Below, one piece after another: positions 8,401-15,843 of a stretch of 64,000 bases of DNA (positions within the stretch are counted from its first letter, which is position 1; each line of letters begins with the position of its first letter). The DNA comes from a virus. The stretch is from positions 62,001-126,000 of IMG/VR virus record IMGVR_UViG_3300035670_000030; one strand, 5' to 3'. A program made the translations under genes and the position numbers. The notes beneath the pieces are model-generated. The model saw nothing but the letters and a program-made list of their open reading frames with translations. It was not told the origin of the DNA and made no database searches.

Positions 8401-10379
8401 TATTTAATAGGACATACTCCCCCCTCACATTCGATGCCTTCTAAAGTATCACTGCCTAAATTTTGATTTATGTTTAAAACTGGTTTAACTTTAGATTTTT
8501 TACTTTCATATTGTTCTTTGCTAATTTCTTCATATGGAGCTTGTTTAAAACCATGTTTTTGTCTTAATAAGAAACTAACAGATTTAATTCCATTTTCATA
8601 GTTTTTAGAAAGCCAATTTTTAAGATCTGAAAGTTCTGTTTCACTATAATAAGCAGTAACACTAACTGCGTTGTCAGACCAGATCTCCTGAAGTTTTTTC
8701 ACCATTTCCAATTGCTGAATTACTCCCATATCATCTGCAAACATTGCGCCATCTGGAGTTTCACATGGAAACTCTACAACTACAGTATCATGGTTTTCAG
8801 AACCATCAAAATTAACAACATATTCAGTATGATAACCCAAATCTCTACAGTAATTTACGAGAGGATCATTGCTTGCCATACGTATTCTTCTAATATAATA
8901 TTTAGAATAAGCAGGATGAACCCCTGGAGTTGCTCCAGCTAACAGGCTTAATGTTCCACTTGGCTTGACAGTCGTAAGTTTAATACTACGATTCCAACCA
9001 CGTTCTTTACTCCATTCTTTATCAAATTTACGAAGCTCTTTATAACATACATCAAGCCAATCAATTTTATCAAGAGACTGGCAAATACCTGTAACACCTA
9101 ATCCAAGACGCATATTTTTATGCACAATTTTATTTGTCTCCTCATGGATGAATGGAAGTGCCGCAATAGCTTTTTGAGTTTTATATAAAAGCTTCGCACA
9201 AAGAATAAGCTCTTCTTTAGAGTTTATATTATTTAAATATAGTTCAGAAAGATTACAGCATTCATAAGAAGCAAGACTAATTTCACCACAAGGATTTGTG
9301 CCCACAACGTTATCTTCATCAGTTGGATAAAGATTACTATCTTTCATCAGACCATCTTTTAAGCGGCCATATTTTTGAGAAAGGGGGAGGTTAAAAAATC
9401 CATAAGGCTCGCCCTTCGCAAATCCTGTTTGAGAATCTAATACATATCCATTACTCCAGATCTCATTAGAAATATGAGAAAAGTCATCTGCATAAATTGT
9501 GTTATTAGACATCGCTCTCCAGTTAGGAATATTACCTAATGACCAATTTTTAGCTCGAAGAAAAAGATAATCATCAGGATCTCCAATAGCAATTTGTGCG
9601 CTACGACGAACATTGCCAGAAACAACAATTCCACCAATAATATTACAAATATCAAGAACGTCAACAGAACGAAGTTTTTTACCTTCTCTAGATTGAAAAA
9701 TCTTGTTAATTTTTTCGATACCATCTAATAGAATTTGAGGGCCACTTGCAATACCACCAAAACCTCCAATTCTTTCACCAGCGCCGCGAATAAGAATTGT
9801 AGAATAATTAAAAGATTTACCATTAACAAAAAATGCCTCTAAAACTTTTTCTAAAAGACGAATCCATCCTTCACGACTATCAGGGACAATAAAATCAGCA
9901 TCTTTAGTATTTTTATGTGTTATATTTACTCCCTTTTTAATACGTGGTAACTCATGAATATCTTCTCTACGAATAGAGAACCCTACTCCACCACCTAACA
10001 TTAAATTTTCAAAAAGAAAAAGAAATGATTTAATACTATTCATTGAAACATTCCAACAATTCAAAAGCGAATTTGCCCCAAACCGATCAACAGTTGGTGT
10101 TCCAAGTTGCCATAGCATTCTTCCAGCAAAATTGCACTTAAGATTAAAAATCAAATCAAAAAGTTGTTCCGCTTCTTCTTGTGTATAATTTGCTCCAATT
10201 TTTTGAGCCCCATTAATACAACGACGAATTGTTTCGTGCCACTCTTCAGTCTTTCCATCTTCTTTAAGACGAGCATAAGTTCTTTTATAAACAATATACC
10301 CCAAACCATTAAAACCCCAATTAGGTTGTTTATCTGCGTATTTATTTGCGAATTTTTCTGAAATAATTTCTGTGTTCAT
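8400..10379 (-). CDS. nrdJ: Adenosylcobalamin-dependent ribonucleoside-triphosphate reductase (class II)
   Basis: 659 residues. Reduces ribonucleotides to deoxyribonucleotides using a coenzyme B12-derived radical, supplying phage DNA synthesis. Key residues are visible: C108 in LLNCWNVSM and C375 (SYECCNLSEL) as the redox pair, NPCGEI at 362-367 with thiyl-radical C364 and E366, the VKPSGTLSLLAGATPG loop, and a C-terminal C651-x4-C656 tail that re-reduces the active site. The layout is that of the monomeric Lactobacillus-type enzyme, but shorter than its roughly 740 residues. Preceded by its own promoter-like sequence. B12 dependence means the host must have or take up cobalamin. Confidence 0.93.
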   Translation of the reverse strand: MNTEIISEKFANKYADKQPNWGFNGLGYIVYKRTYARLKEDGKTEEWHETIRRCINGAQKIGANYTQEEAEQLFDLIFNLKCNFAGRMLWQLGTPTVDRFGANSLLNCWNVSMNSIKSFLFLFENLMLGGGVGFSIRREDIHELPRIKKGVNITHKNTKDADFIVPDSREGWIRLLEKVLEAFFVNGKSFNYSTILIRGAGERIGGFGGIASGPQILLDGIEKINKIFQSREGKKLRSVDVLDICNIIGGIVVSGNVRRSAQIAIGDPDDYLFLRAKNWSLGNIPNWRAMSNNTIYADDFSHISNEIWSNGYVLDSQTGFAKGEPYGFFNLPLSQKYGRLKDGLMKDSNLYPTDEDNVVGTNPCGEISLASYECCNLSELYLNNINSKEELILCAKLLYKTQKAIAALPFIHEETNKIVHKNMRLGLGVTGICQSLDKIDWLDVCYKELRKFDKEWSKERGWNRSIKLTTVKPSGTLSLLAGATPGVHPAYSKYYIRRIRMASNDPLVNYCRDLGYHTEYVVNFDGSENHDTVVVEFPCETPDGAMFADDMGVIQQLEMVKKLQEIWSDNAVSVTAYYSETELSDLKNWLSKNYENGIKSVSFLLRQKHGFKQAPYEEISKEQYESKKSKVKPVLNINQNLGSDTLEGIECEGGVCPIK

Positions 10380-10390
10380 TGTAATTATAA

Positions 10391-10419
10391 ATTATACATT
10401 AAGATGATTTAAAATGCAA
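10391..10419 (-). promoter_or_regulatory. Candidate sigma70-type promoter before nrdJ
   Basis: Minus strand: -35-like TTGCAT (10419 to 10414), 17-base spacer, consensus -10 TATAAT (10396 to 10391), 11 bases before the nrdJ ATG. The -10 is perfect, the -35 matches three of six positions. A second overlapping TATAAT lies 4 bases before the ATG. Supported by the 70-base gap, long for this genome. Confidence 0.5.
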
Positions 10420-10420
10420 A

Positions 10421-10446
10421 AAATAAAAAATTTTCAAATGAAAATT
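10421..10446 (-). terminator. Weak AT-rich hairpin with T-tract
   Basis: Inverted repeat AATTTTC / GAAAATT (10429-10435 and 10440-10446) with a 4-base loop. On the minus strand it is followed by a T-rich run (10421-10430). The stem is nearly all A-T, so any termination after the gene at 10450 would be partial. Confidence 0.35.
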
Positions 10447-10449
10447 GTT

Positions 10450-10788
10450 TTATTGAATAGCTTTTGGTGTATGTTTTAAATGCCTTTTTTCTTTCCAATC
10501 TTTTGAATATTCTTTTTTAATTGGATCATTTTTAATTCCACCACGTTTTTCACTTAACTCTTTTGAAAGATCCATCATTTCACCGAAGGTTCCAGCTTTA
10601 TTAGTTTTATCCATAAACGCTCGTTTTGAATATGGATCTATATTTGCATCAATACTGGCTTGCGGAACTACAAATTCACGATTCCATTTCAATCCATTTT
10701 CGTCTATATATACTTTTTCATCATTCATGTGAAAAAATATTTCACGAATTTCTTCGGTTTCTGGATGGCTAAATAAGTAATAAGGCAT
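10450..10788 (-). CDS. Small phage protein, FmdB-like N-terminus without zinc ligands
   Basis: 112 residues beginning MPYYLFSHPETEEIREIFFHM. This resembles the start of phage FmdB-type zinc-ribbon proteins (MPxYxF...G...E), but no cysteine is present, so no zinc site. The C-terminal third is basic and charged. An AAGGAT sequence overlapping the upstream stop lies just before the ATG and would act as ribosome-binding site. Function unknown. Confidence 0.55.
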   Translation of the reverse strand: MPYYLFSHPETEEIREIFFHMNDEKVYIDENGLKWNREFVVPQASIDANIDPYSKRAFMDKTNKAGTFGEMMDLSKELSEKRGGIKNDPIKKEYSKDWKEKRHLKHTPKAIQ

Positions 10789-10792
10789 ATCC

Positions 10793-10933
10793 TTATTTTA
10801 CTTGTTTTTTATTCATTTTTCTAATCTGAGACGCTTTAGGAGACATTCTACGTAATTCTCCATTTGGCATGCGCATATATTCAGTACCATCTTTAAATTT
10901 AAGTTTTTCTCCAATATTTGTAATTGTATCCAT
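10793..10933 (-). CDS. Small basic protein, 46 residues
   Basis: ATG 10933 to TAA 10793. The protein starts MDTITNIGEKLKFKDGTEYM, continues RMPNGELRRM and ends NKKQVK. It fills exactly the space between the GT4 gene (ending 10935) and the next gene (start 10788, 4-base gap), as expected for a real gene in this packed region. Net positive charge; no known domain. It could bind nucleic acid, but that is a guess. Confidence 0.6.
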   Translation of the reverse strand: MDTITNIGEKLKFKDGTEYMRMPNGELRRMSPKASQIRKMNKKQVK

Positions 10934-10934
10934 A

Positions 10935-12023
10935 TTAAATATTTTTCATAATGTCTAAAATAGAATCAACCATTTTAGAATAAGTAAATTGTTCTTGTAA
11001 TTTTAGACCTTGAATATTATTAGGATTTTCTTTATATCTTTTTTCAACTTTATCAAGACCGTCTAGAAAATCTTTTTCATTCCAATCGAAAATTTGACCC
11101 TGGTTAAATTCAAGACCCTCTTTAAAAAAGATATTATCATAACAAGGTATTTTGCCATTTGGTTCGATAAGAACTGAATTTTCTGGCGTCATCCAATCTT
11201 TGTACGCATGAGCATTTAATCCAAGACAATGCTTGCCAAGTGCTACCGTTTGAAATTCTGGAAGACCCCAGCCCTCTCCTCCACTCATGGCTAACACAAT
11301 ATCTGTATTATTTAATAAATCATTATACATCTCGTTAGATGGCATATAATTTAAAAAATTAATATTAAAATAATTTTGACCACCAAGAGCTTGGCTAATA
11401 ATTTGTGATTGAATTTGTGGCTCTAAGAAATGATTAAAAATAGCGCAATTTAAATTATAATTTGGATTATTTCCATATTTTTTTGCCCATAGAGCGATAG
11501 TTTTTAAATGTCTTTTTCTTTGTGGTTCTAATTTTCCAAAGAGTCCAAACTGAACTGCTTTAATATTGCGTTTCGTAGTTTGTTTAAAATGGGTATTATC
11601 AAAAGCTAGTGGGATAAAATCAACATTATTTACTCCCATTGACTTGAATAATGAGACTGTATAATTACTAGAAAATAATACTTTTTCATTATTTTTAATA
11701 ATATTTGTTTCTGTCTCCGTAGGAGAATCTACTTCATAAAATGAAAGTAAAACTTGTTTGTTCGAAAAGCTTTCTAAGCTACCATTTAGATGCCATAATT
11801 TAAATATAGGTACTGTTTTCTTGTGTTCTTTATAAGAAGAATTTATAGAATTTTGTATCCAAGAAACAAAATTATTATCTTGTTTTTGGGTGCTAATATC
11901 TATATTTCCAATAGGAAATAATCTAATATCTAGATTTCTTTGAAAAAGTTCTCTCAAAATAGAGAGTGAAACTTGTCCCAAAGATGTAGAATTTAATGGT
12001 AAATTAAATGCTAATTTATTCAC
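10935..12023 (-). CDS. Glycosyltransferase family 4-like (GT-B)
   Basis: 362 residues from a GTG start at 12023. The N-terminal half starts LAFNLPLNSTSLGQVSLSILREL. The C-terminal Rossmann half has AVQFGLFGKLEPQRKRHLKTIALW, then NTDIVLAMSGGEGWGLPEFQTVALGKHCLGL, where the GGEGWGLPE..ALG block is the GT4 nucleotide-sugar motif. It lies outside the main island, between a small gene and the SSB-like gene, with 1- and 2-base gaps. Acceptor unknown. Confidence 0.8.
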   Translation of the reverse strand: MNKLAFNLPLNSTSLGQVSLSILRELFQRNLDIRLFPIGNIDISTQKQDNNFVSWIQNSINSSYKEHKKTVPIFKLWHLNGSLESFSNKQVLLSFYEVDSPTETETNIIKNNEKVLFSSNYTVSLFKSMGVNNVDFIPLAFDNTHFKQTTKRNIKAVQFGLFGKLEPQRKRHLKTIALWAKKYGNNPNYNLNCAIFNHFLEPQIQSQIISQALGGQNYFNINFLNYMPSNEMYNDLLNNTDIVLAMSGGEGWGLPEFQTVALGKHCLGLNAHAYKDWMTPENSVLIEPNGKIPCYDNIFFKEGLEFNQGQIFDWNEKDFLDGLDKVEKRYKENPNNIQGLKLQEQFTYSKMVDSILDIMKNI

Positions 12024-12025
12024 AC

Positions 12026-12319
12026 TTAGAAAGGAATATCTTCAGTAGCTGGAGCTGATTTTGCTTCAGATTTTGGAGCGGCTTTAGTCGCTTCTTTTTT
12101 AACTGGAATATTTTCTTTTTTACTATTATTATCAAAATAAATTCGATAATCTGGTTGATTAGATCCTTCAGTTTTATATTTATTTTTGAAAACCATTACG
12201 CTAATTTCTTCACCAGATTTTGATTTGATTTTTCCAGTAAGGAATTGGTTACCAGTTTTAGAGGTTTTAATCCAAAAAGCGCCAGCTTCTTCGAGTTTAG
12301 TTTTATCATTATTATCCAT
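12026..12319 (-). CDS. Small SSB-like protein with EDIPF tail
   Basis: 97 residues. N-terminal 60 residues are strand-rich: GAFWIKTSKTGNQFLTGKI, ISVMVFKNKY, PDYRIYF, resembling small single-domain OB-like/DUF736-type proteins. A linker rich in Lys, Ala, Pro and Ser (about 67-92) leads to a terminal EDIPF. That tip matches the acidic DDDIPF end by which bacterial SSB recruits partner proteins. Single-stranded DNA binding is likely but inferred. The neighbour is the sigma-like gene (2-base gap). Confidence 0.6.
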   Translation of the reverse strand: MDNNDKTKLEEAGAFWIKTSKTGNQFLTGKIKSKSGEEISVMVFKNKYKTEGSNQPDYRIYFDNNSKKENIPVKKEATKAAPKSEAKSAPATEDIPF

Positions 12320-12321
12320 AG

Positions 12322-12912
12322 TTATACCATAATATCATTAATTTCTAATGATGTCAATTTTTTTTTAGCGAATTCTATAAATTTATTATGCCAATTCAGA
12401 ACTGTTTGCGGAGTTACGTTTAAAATCTGAGCTATTTCTGAATAGTTTAAGATTCTTTCTTTATTATAAAAATAACGATAGTAAATCGCATTTTTAGTAT
12501 TTGGGTCAGATATCTGATGAAATAAATCTATGATATTATTGATAGATTCTTTTTTATTTGAAAGATTTTCAAATTTATTAGAATTGTTAATAAAAAATTC
12601 TAAATGAGTATCTTCTGTTGGTACTAATTTTGAGTTTTTATTTTTAAAATTTAAGCAAAAAAATCTTACTTGATTTCCAAGCCATGTAGAAAACTTGCTT
12701 CCTTTTTTAGAATCAAAGGACTTTGCAGCATTAAAAATAATCCAGTATTTATTATCATTAAGTTCGTTAATATCTAAATTACAAGTACTACAATACTTTT
12801 TTCCAATATTGAATATCATTCCACTATGCCGATTAACTAACTCTTTCAAACTTTCATTACATTGGTCATTAATTATTCTTTTTATTAAAGTTTCATCTTT
12901 TAATTTTCTCAT
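12322..12912 (-). CDS. Sigma-70-like RNA polymerase sigma factor
   Basis: ATG 12912 gives 196 residues; a TTG six bases upstream is possible. Region 2 is seen as LKELVNRHSGMIFNIGKKYC, then FDSKKGSKFSTWLGNQVRFFCLN, matching the F-D...G.-.FSTW....R sigma2 core. Region 4 is LNYSEIAQILNVTPQTVLNWHNKF, a helix-turn-helix for the -35. Between them is a polar, Asn-rich stretch. It would redirect host RNA polymerase, plausibly to the phage late promoters. It stands at the head of the left arm, facing the divergent control region, and has its own promoter candidate. Confidence 0.75.
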   Translation of the reverse strand: MRKLKDETLIKRIINDQCNESLKELVNRHSGMIFNIGKKYCSTCNLDINELNDNKYWIIFNAAKSFDSKKGSKFSTWLGNQVRFFCLNFKNKNSKLVPTEDTHLEFFINNSNKFENLSNKKESINNIIDLFHQISDPNTKNAIYYRYFYNKERILNYSEIAQILNVTPQTVLNWHNKFIEFAKKKLTSLEINDIMV

Positions 12913-12918
12913 TATCAA

Positions 12919-13073
12919 TCATATAACAAATATTAATTTTAAAGTCAAATAAAAAAATTAGATTTTTTAAAAAATCATAATATTATCTTTGTGAGCAAAG
13001 CGAACAAATCGAAGCCGAACGAAGTGAGGTTTCGAAAAAGAAATGTTCCTTTACTTTAACTTTTTTTAAAGTA
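12919..13073. promoter_or_regulatory. Divergent control region between left arm and plus-strand block
   Basis: At 155 bases this is the longest non-coding stretch. It holds a perfect 16-base palindrome GATTTTTTAAAAAATC (12961-12976), a 10-base palindrome ATAATATTAT (12977-12986), a stem CGAAGCC/GGTTTCG with one G-T pair, and a 9-base perfect inverted repeat TTACTTTAA/TTAAAGTAA (13051-13059, 13066-13074) touching the plus-strand ATG. Transcription diverges from here, so operators or a regulatory RNA structure are likely. No conserved riboswitch was recognised. Confidence 0.6.
12920..12948 (-). promoter_or_regulatory. Candidate sigma70 promoter of the sigma-like gene
   Basis: Minus strand: TTGACT, 17-base spacer, TATATG (12925 to 12920). 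The ATG at 12912 lies only 7 bases after the -10, so the transcript would have almost no leader. The -35 matches five of six consensus bases. Confidence 0.45.
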
Positions 13074-13074
13074 A
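13051..13074 (+). repeat. 9-base inverted repeat at a start codon
   Basis: TTACTTTAA and TTAAAGTAA are perfect complements separated by CTTTTT, and the second arm includes the A of ATG 13074. In RNA it would hide the start codon; as DNA it could be an operator. A tiny open frame of eight codons (13043-13069) lies across its first arm. Confidence 0.5.
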
Positions 13075-13472
13075 TGTCAAGTTTATTTTTAATTTTACTC
13101 TGTTGTTTGGGCGCATTAATTATACATTTATGGTTTTATTCTGATTTTTTTGCTTATTATGCTAAGTCTATAAGATTTTTTATCCCTAAAAAAATATATT
13201 CATGGCTTTTAATTAACGAATATTTAGAAAATCAAGATCCGAATTTATTTTTTGATAGTTACATTGAGTATTTATTTGTCAAAAGATCTTTTACAAAATC
13301 TTTTAAAATACAATTTTTCTTAAAATTATTTTCTTGTATAACATGTTTTACAGTATGGGCTTCAATAATTATTTCTTTAATATATGGTAGTTTATTATAC
13401 GTGGGTTTAGTATTCATTATTTTAAGAATATTAGATTTTATTCTTAGATACATATTAAAAAAAGCTATATAA
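13074..13472 (+). CDS. Small membrane protein with CxxC-x3-W motif (DUF1360-like?)
   Basis: 132 residues. An N-terminal hydrophobic helix (about 4-25), a polar middle with FFDSYIEYLFVKRSF, and two further hydrophobic helices (about 84-126). The FSCITCFTVWASI segment carries C-x2-C-x4-W, reminiscent of the C..C...W signature of DUF1360-type small membrane proteins. Likely in the host inner membrane. First gene of the plus-strand block; role unknown. Confidence 0.6.
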   Translation: MSSLFLILLCCLGALIIHLWFYSDFFAYYAKSIRFFIPKKIYSWLLINEYLENQDPNLFFDSYIEYLFVKRSFTKSFKIQFFLKLFSCITCFTVWASIIISLIYGSLLYVGLVFIILRILDFILRYILKKAI

Positions 13473-13478
13473 TGAATT

Positions 13479-13913
13479 ATGAAAAAATTAGATTTTTGCA
13501 AACCTACTAAATCTGTAACTGGAGCATGGATTACTTTTGGATTAACTAAAGATCAAGAAGACCAAAAAAAGAATGGTTTTTATGTTAACGCTATTAGGCA
13601 AGCTGGATGGAATGACGAAACTAAAAATGGAACATTTAAAGAAAATGTCAATAATCCTGAAAAACATAAAAGAATTAAGCTTAGTGAAAATGATATTGCT
13701 GAAATGCTTCTTGTTTTACAATCTAACGGTTCAAAAAAATGGTCTACAGTCCATGCTGGTAAAACACCTATTTTTGTAGAACCTTTTATAAAAGAAGAAA
13801 AACATCTTGGATATTTAATTAAGCTTGGTGGTATTGGTATTGCTTTAAATTTTGCAGAAACCCTTCGTCTTCAAGAATATTTAAAATTGACATTACAACA
13901 AATGTATTTATAA
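13479..13913 (+). CDS. Unknown 144-residue protein, possibly nucleic-acid binding
   Basis: No family recognised. Order of elements: GAWITFGLTKD strand, GFYVNAIRQAGWND, a KRIKLSENDIAEMLLVLQ helix, STVHAGKTPIFVEPFI, GYLIKLGGIGIALNFAETLRLQEYL. Alternating strands followed by a long helix recall PC4/Whirly-type single-stranded DNA binders, a weak resemblance. TATAAT lies 5 bases before the ATG. Lies 6 bases after the membrane protein gene. Confidence 0.55.
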   Translation: MKKLDFCKPTKSVTGAWITFGLTKDQEDQKKNGFYVNAIRQAGWNDETKNGTFKENVNNPEKHKRIKLSENDIAEMLLVLQSNGSKKWSTVHAGKTPIFVEPFIKEEKHLGYLIKLGGIGIALNFAETLRLQEYLKLTLQQMYL

Positions 13914-13922
13914 TACATTAAT

Positions 13923-15842
13923 ATGCGTAAAAAAAGAGTCTTATTTTTAACAGATTACGCTGGAGCTTTTACTGGTTTTGGTAAACAATGTAAATTATTG
14001 TTAACTTATTTATATAAAACTGGTAAGTATGAAATTTTGAATGCAGCGCAAGGTACTCCAAAACATGGACCTCATACACAAAAATACCCTTGGCAAACAA
14101 TCGGTGTCCTTCCAGATGATCCTCAAAAAATTCAACAAATAAATCAAGATCCAAATCTCGCAAGAAATGCTGCATATGGAGCCTTAGAAATTAATAATAT
14201 TGTCAATAGTTTTAAACCAGATGTGGTCTTTTCAATTAATGATACATGGGGATCCCAATTTGTTATTGATATGCCATTTTTTAAAAAGATTCCGACAGTA
14301 TGCTGGAATACCTTTGATTCATTACCTTTACTCCCAGATACAATAGATAAAGCTAATAAAATCACTAATTATTGGACTTGGAGTGATTTTGCAAGAAAAG
14401 AATTCCATAAACTTGGTTTTAGTCATGTCAAAAATCAATACCCTTTAGTCAATACAAATAATTTCTATAAATTACCAGATAGCAAAATAGCAGAAATTAA
14501 AGCTAGATTTGGGTTACCACAAGATGCTTTTATTATTGGTTTCGTTTTTAGAAATCAACTACGTAAATTAGTCAATACTCAAATTGAAGCGTATTCTCTT
14601 TTTAAAAAACATAATCCAGAAATAAAAAATACATTTTTATATACACATACTCATTATGGAGAAGGATGGGATATTCATCGTTTGTGTCAACAGTATGGAG
14701 TAGATCCTAGAGAAGTCCTTTGTACGTATGTTTGCAAAGAAACTCGTCAATACTTTATCGCTCCATTTCATGGTCAAGATATTGAAAATCCAATTACTAA
14801 AAGAAAAACATTAGTAACCGCCAATGTTGGTGTGGGGGTCACAGATGAGCAGTTAAACGAAATATATAATATATTTTCTCTTTATTCTCACCCAGCTACA
14901 TCTGGCGCTTGTGAGTTACCGTGTGTAGAAGCAGCTTTAACAGAAAAAATAATCACAACTTGTCCATATTCATTTGGTGAAGATATTATTGAGTATAATA
15001 AAGGAAGCATCGCAATGAAGTTTACGTTTTATACAGAACATGGAACTCAATTCTTAAAATCACAACCGTCTCCATATGAACTTTCTAAGATCTTCAAAAA
15101 AGTATATGAAATGAAGCCACAAGTCAAATATAAAATGGAACAAGATTCTAGAAAATGGGCTTTAGATAATTATGCGATTGAAGTAAATGGAAAAAAAATT
15201 GAAGAATTTATTGACGCGCAGGAGTTACTAAACGACGAAGATTTTAATTTTAATCTAGTTTCTAATAATAATCCAAATCCAGATGCAAAAGTAGAAGATC
15301 ATTCAGATGACAAAGAATGGGTCAAATCTTTATATAAATTGATTTTAGACAGAGACGTATCTGATCAAGACGAAGGATTAATCCATTGGCTACAAAAAAT
15401 TGAACAAAAAGTGCCAAAAGATCAAATAGAAAACTATTTTAGACAAGTTGCGAAAGAGGAGTTATCAAAAAATACTCCGATTAATTTTGAAGATCTTTTA
15501 GATAAAGATGATTTTGGTCGAAGAGGTTTAATTGTTATGCCAGAAAGTATTGGAGATGTATTTATGGTAACAAGTCTTTTTGAATCTTTTAAAGAGGTTT
15601 ACCCAAATTATAATTTATATGTAGCAACAAAACAAGAATATTTTGATATATTGATCGGAAATCCACATATTCATAGAATTATTCCATACATACCCCAAAT
15701 GGATAATTTATTATGGTTAGAAGGTGCTGGCGATCATAAAGGCTTTTTTGAAGTTGCTTTTCTTCCACATATCGGAACGCAAAGAATACTTAATTATTTA
15801 CATAATGGTAAAGATATTATTCAATTTGAAATAAATAAATAA
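13923..15842 (+). CDS. GT4 - DUF4214 - GT9 (N-half) glycosyltransferase
   Basis: 639 residues. Residues 1-420 form a GT4-type transferase: VLFLTDYAGAFTGFGKQ at the start and LYSHPATSGACELPCVEAAL in the second Rossmann half. A DUF4214 module follows at about 460-520 (EWVKSLYKLILDRDVSDQDEG, HWL). From about 530 a GT9 (heptosyltransferase) N-terminal half begins, GLIVMPESIGDVFMVTSLF, equivalent to the iGDvl.tTP motif. The GT9 fold stops at TAA 15840-15842, and its missing half is encoded by the next gene. Cytoplasmic; adds sugars to an unknown acceptor. Confidence 0.8.
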   Translation: MRKKRVLFLTDYAGAFTGFGKQCKLLLTYLYKTGKYEILNAAQGTPKHGPHTQKYPWQTIGVLPDDPQKIQQINQDPNLARNAAYGALEINNIVNSFKPDVVFSINDTWGSQFVIDMPFFKKIPTVCWNTFDSLPLLPDTIDKANKITNYWTWSDFARKEFHKLGFSHVKNQYPLVNTNNFYKLPDSKIAEIKARFGLPQDAFIIGFVFRNQLRKLVNTQIEAYSLFKKHNPEIKNTFLYTHTHYGEGWDIHRLCQQYGVDPREVLCTYVCKETRQYFIAPFHGQDIENPITKRKTLVTANVGVGVTDEQLNEIYNIFSLYSHPATSGACELPCVEAALTEKIITTCPYSFGEDIIEYNKGSIAMKFTFYTEHGTQFLKSQPSPYELSKIFKKVYEMKPQVKYKMEQDSRKWALDNYAIEVNGKKIEEFIDAQELLNDEDFNFNLVSNNNPNPDAKVEDHSDDKEWVKSLYKLILDRDVSDQDEGLIHWLQKIEQKVPKDQIENYFRQVAKEELSKNTPINFEDLLDKDDFGRRGLIVMPESIGDVFMVTSLFESFKEVYPNYNLYVATKQEYFDILIGNPHIHRIIPYIPQMDNLLWLEGAGDHKGFFEVAFLPHIGTQRILNYLHNGKDIIQFEINK

Positions 15843-15843
15843 A

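Noticed and set aside
12996-13030. Fragment resembling an rRNA or tRNA piece (GCGAAC, CGAAGC, CGAACGAAG)
   Set aside because: Too short, no cloverleaf or neighbouring RNA sequence; only a GC-richer patch within the control region.
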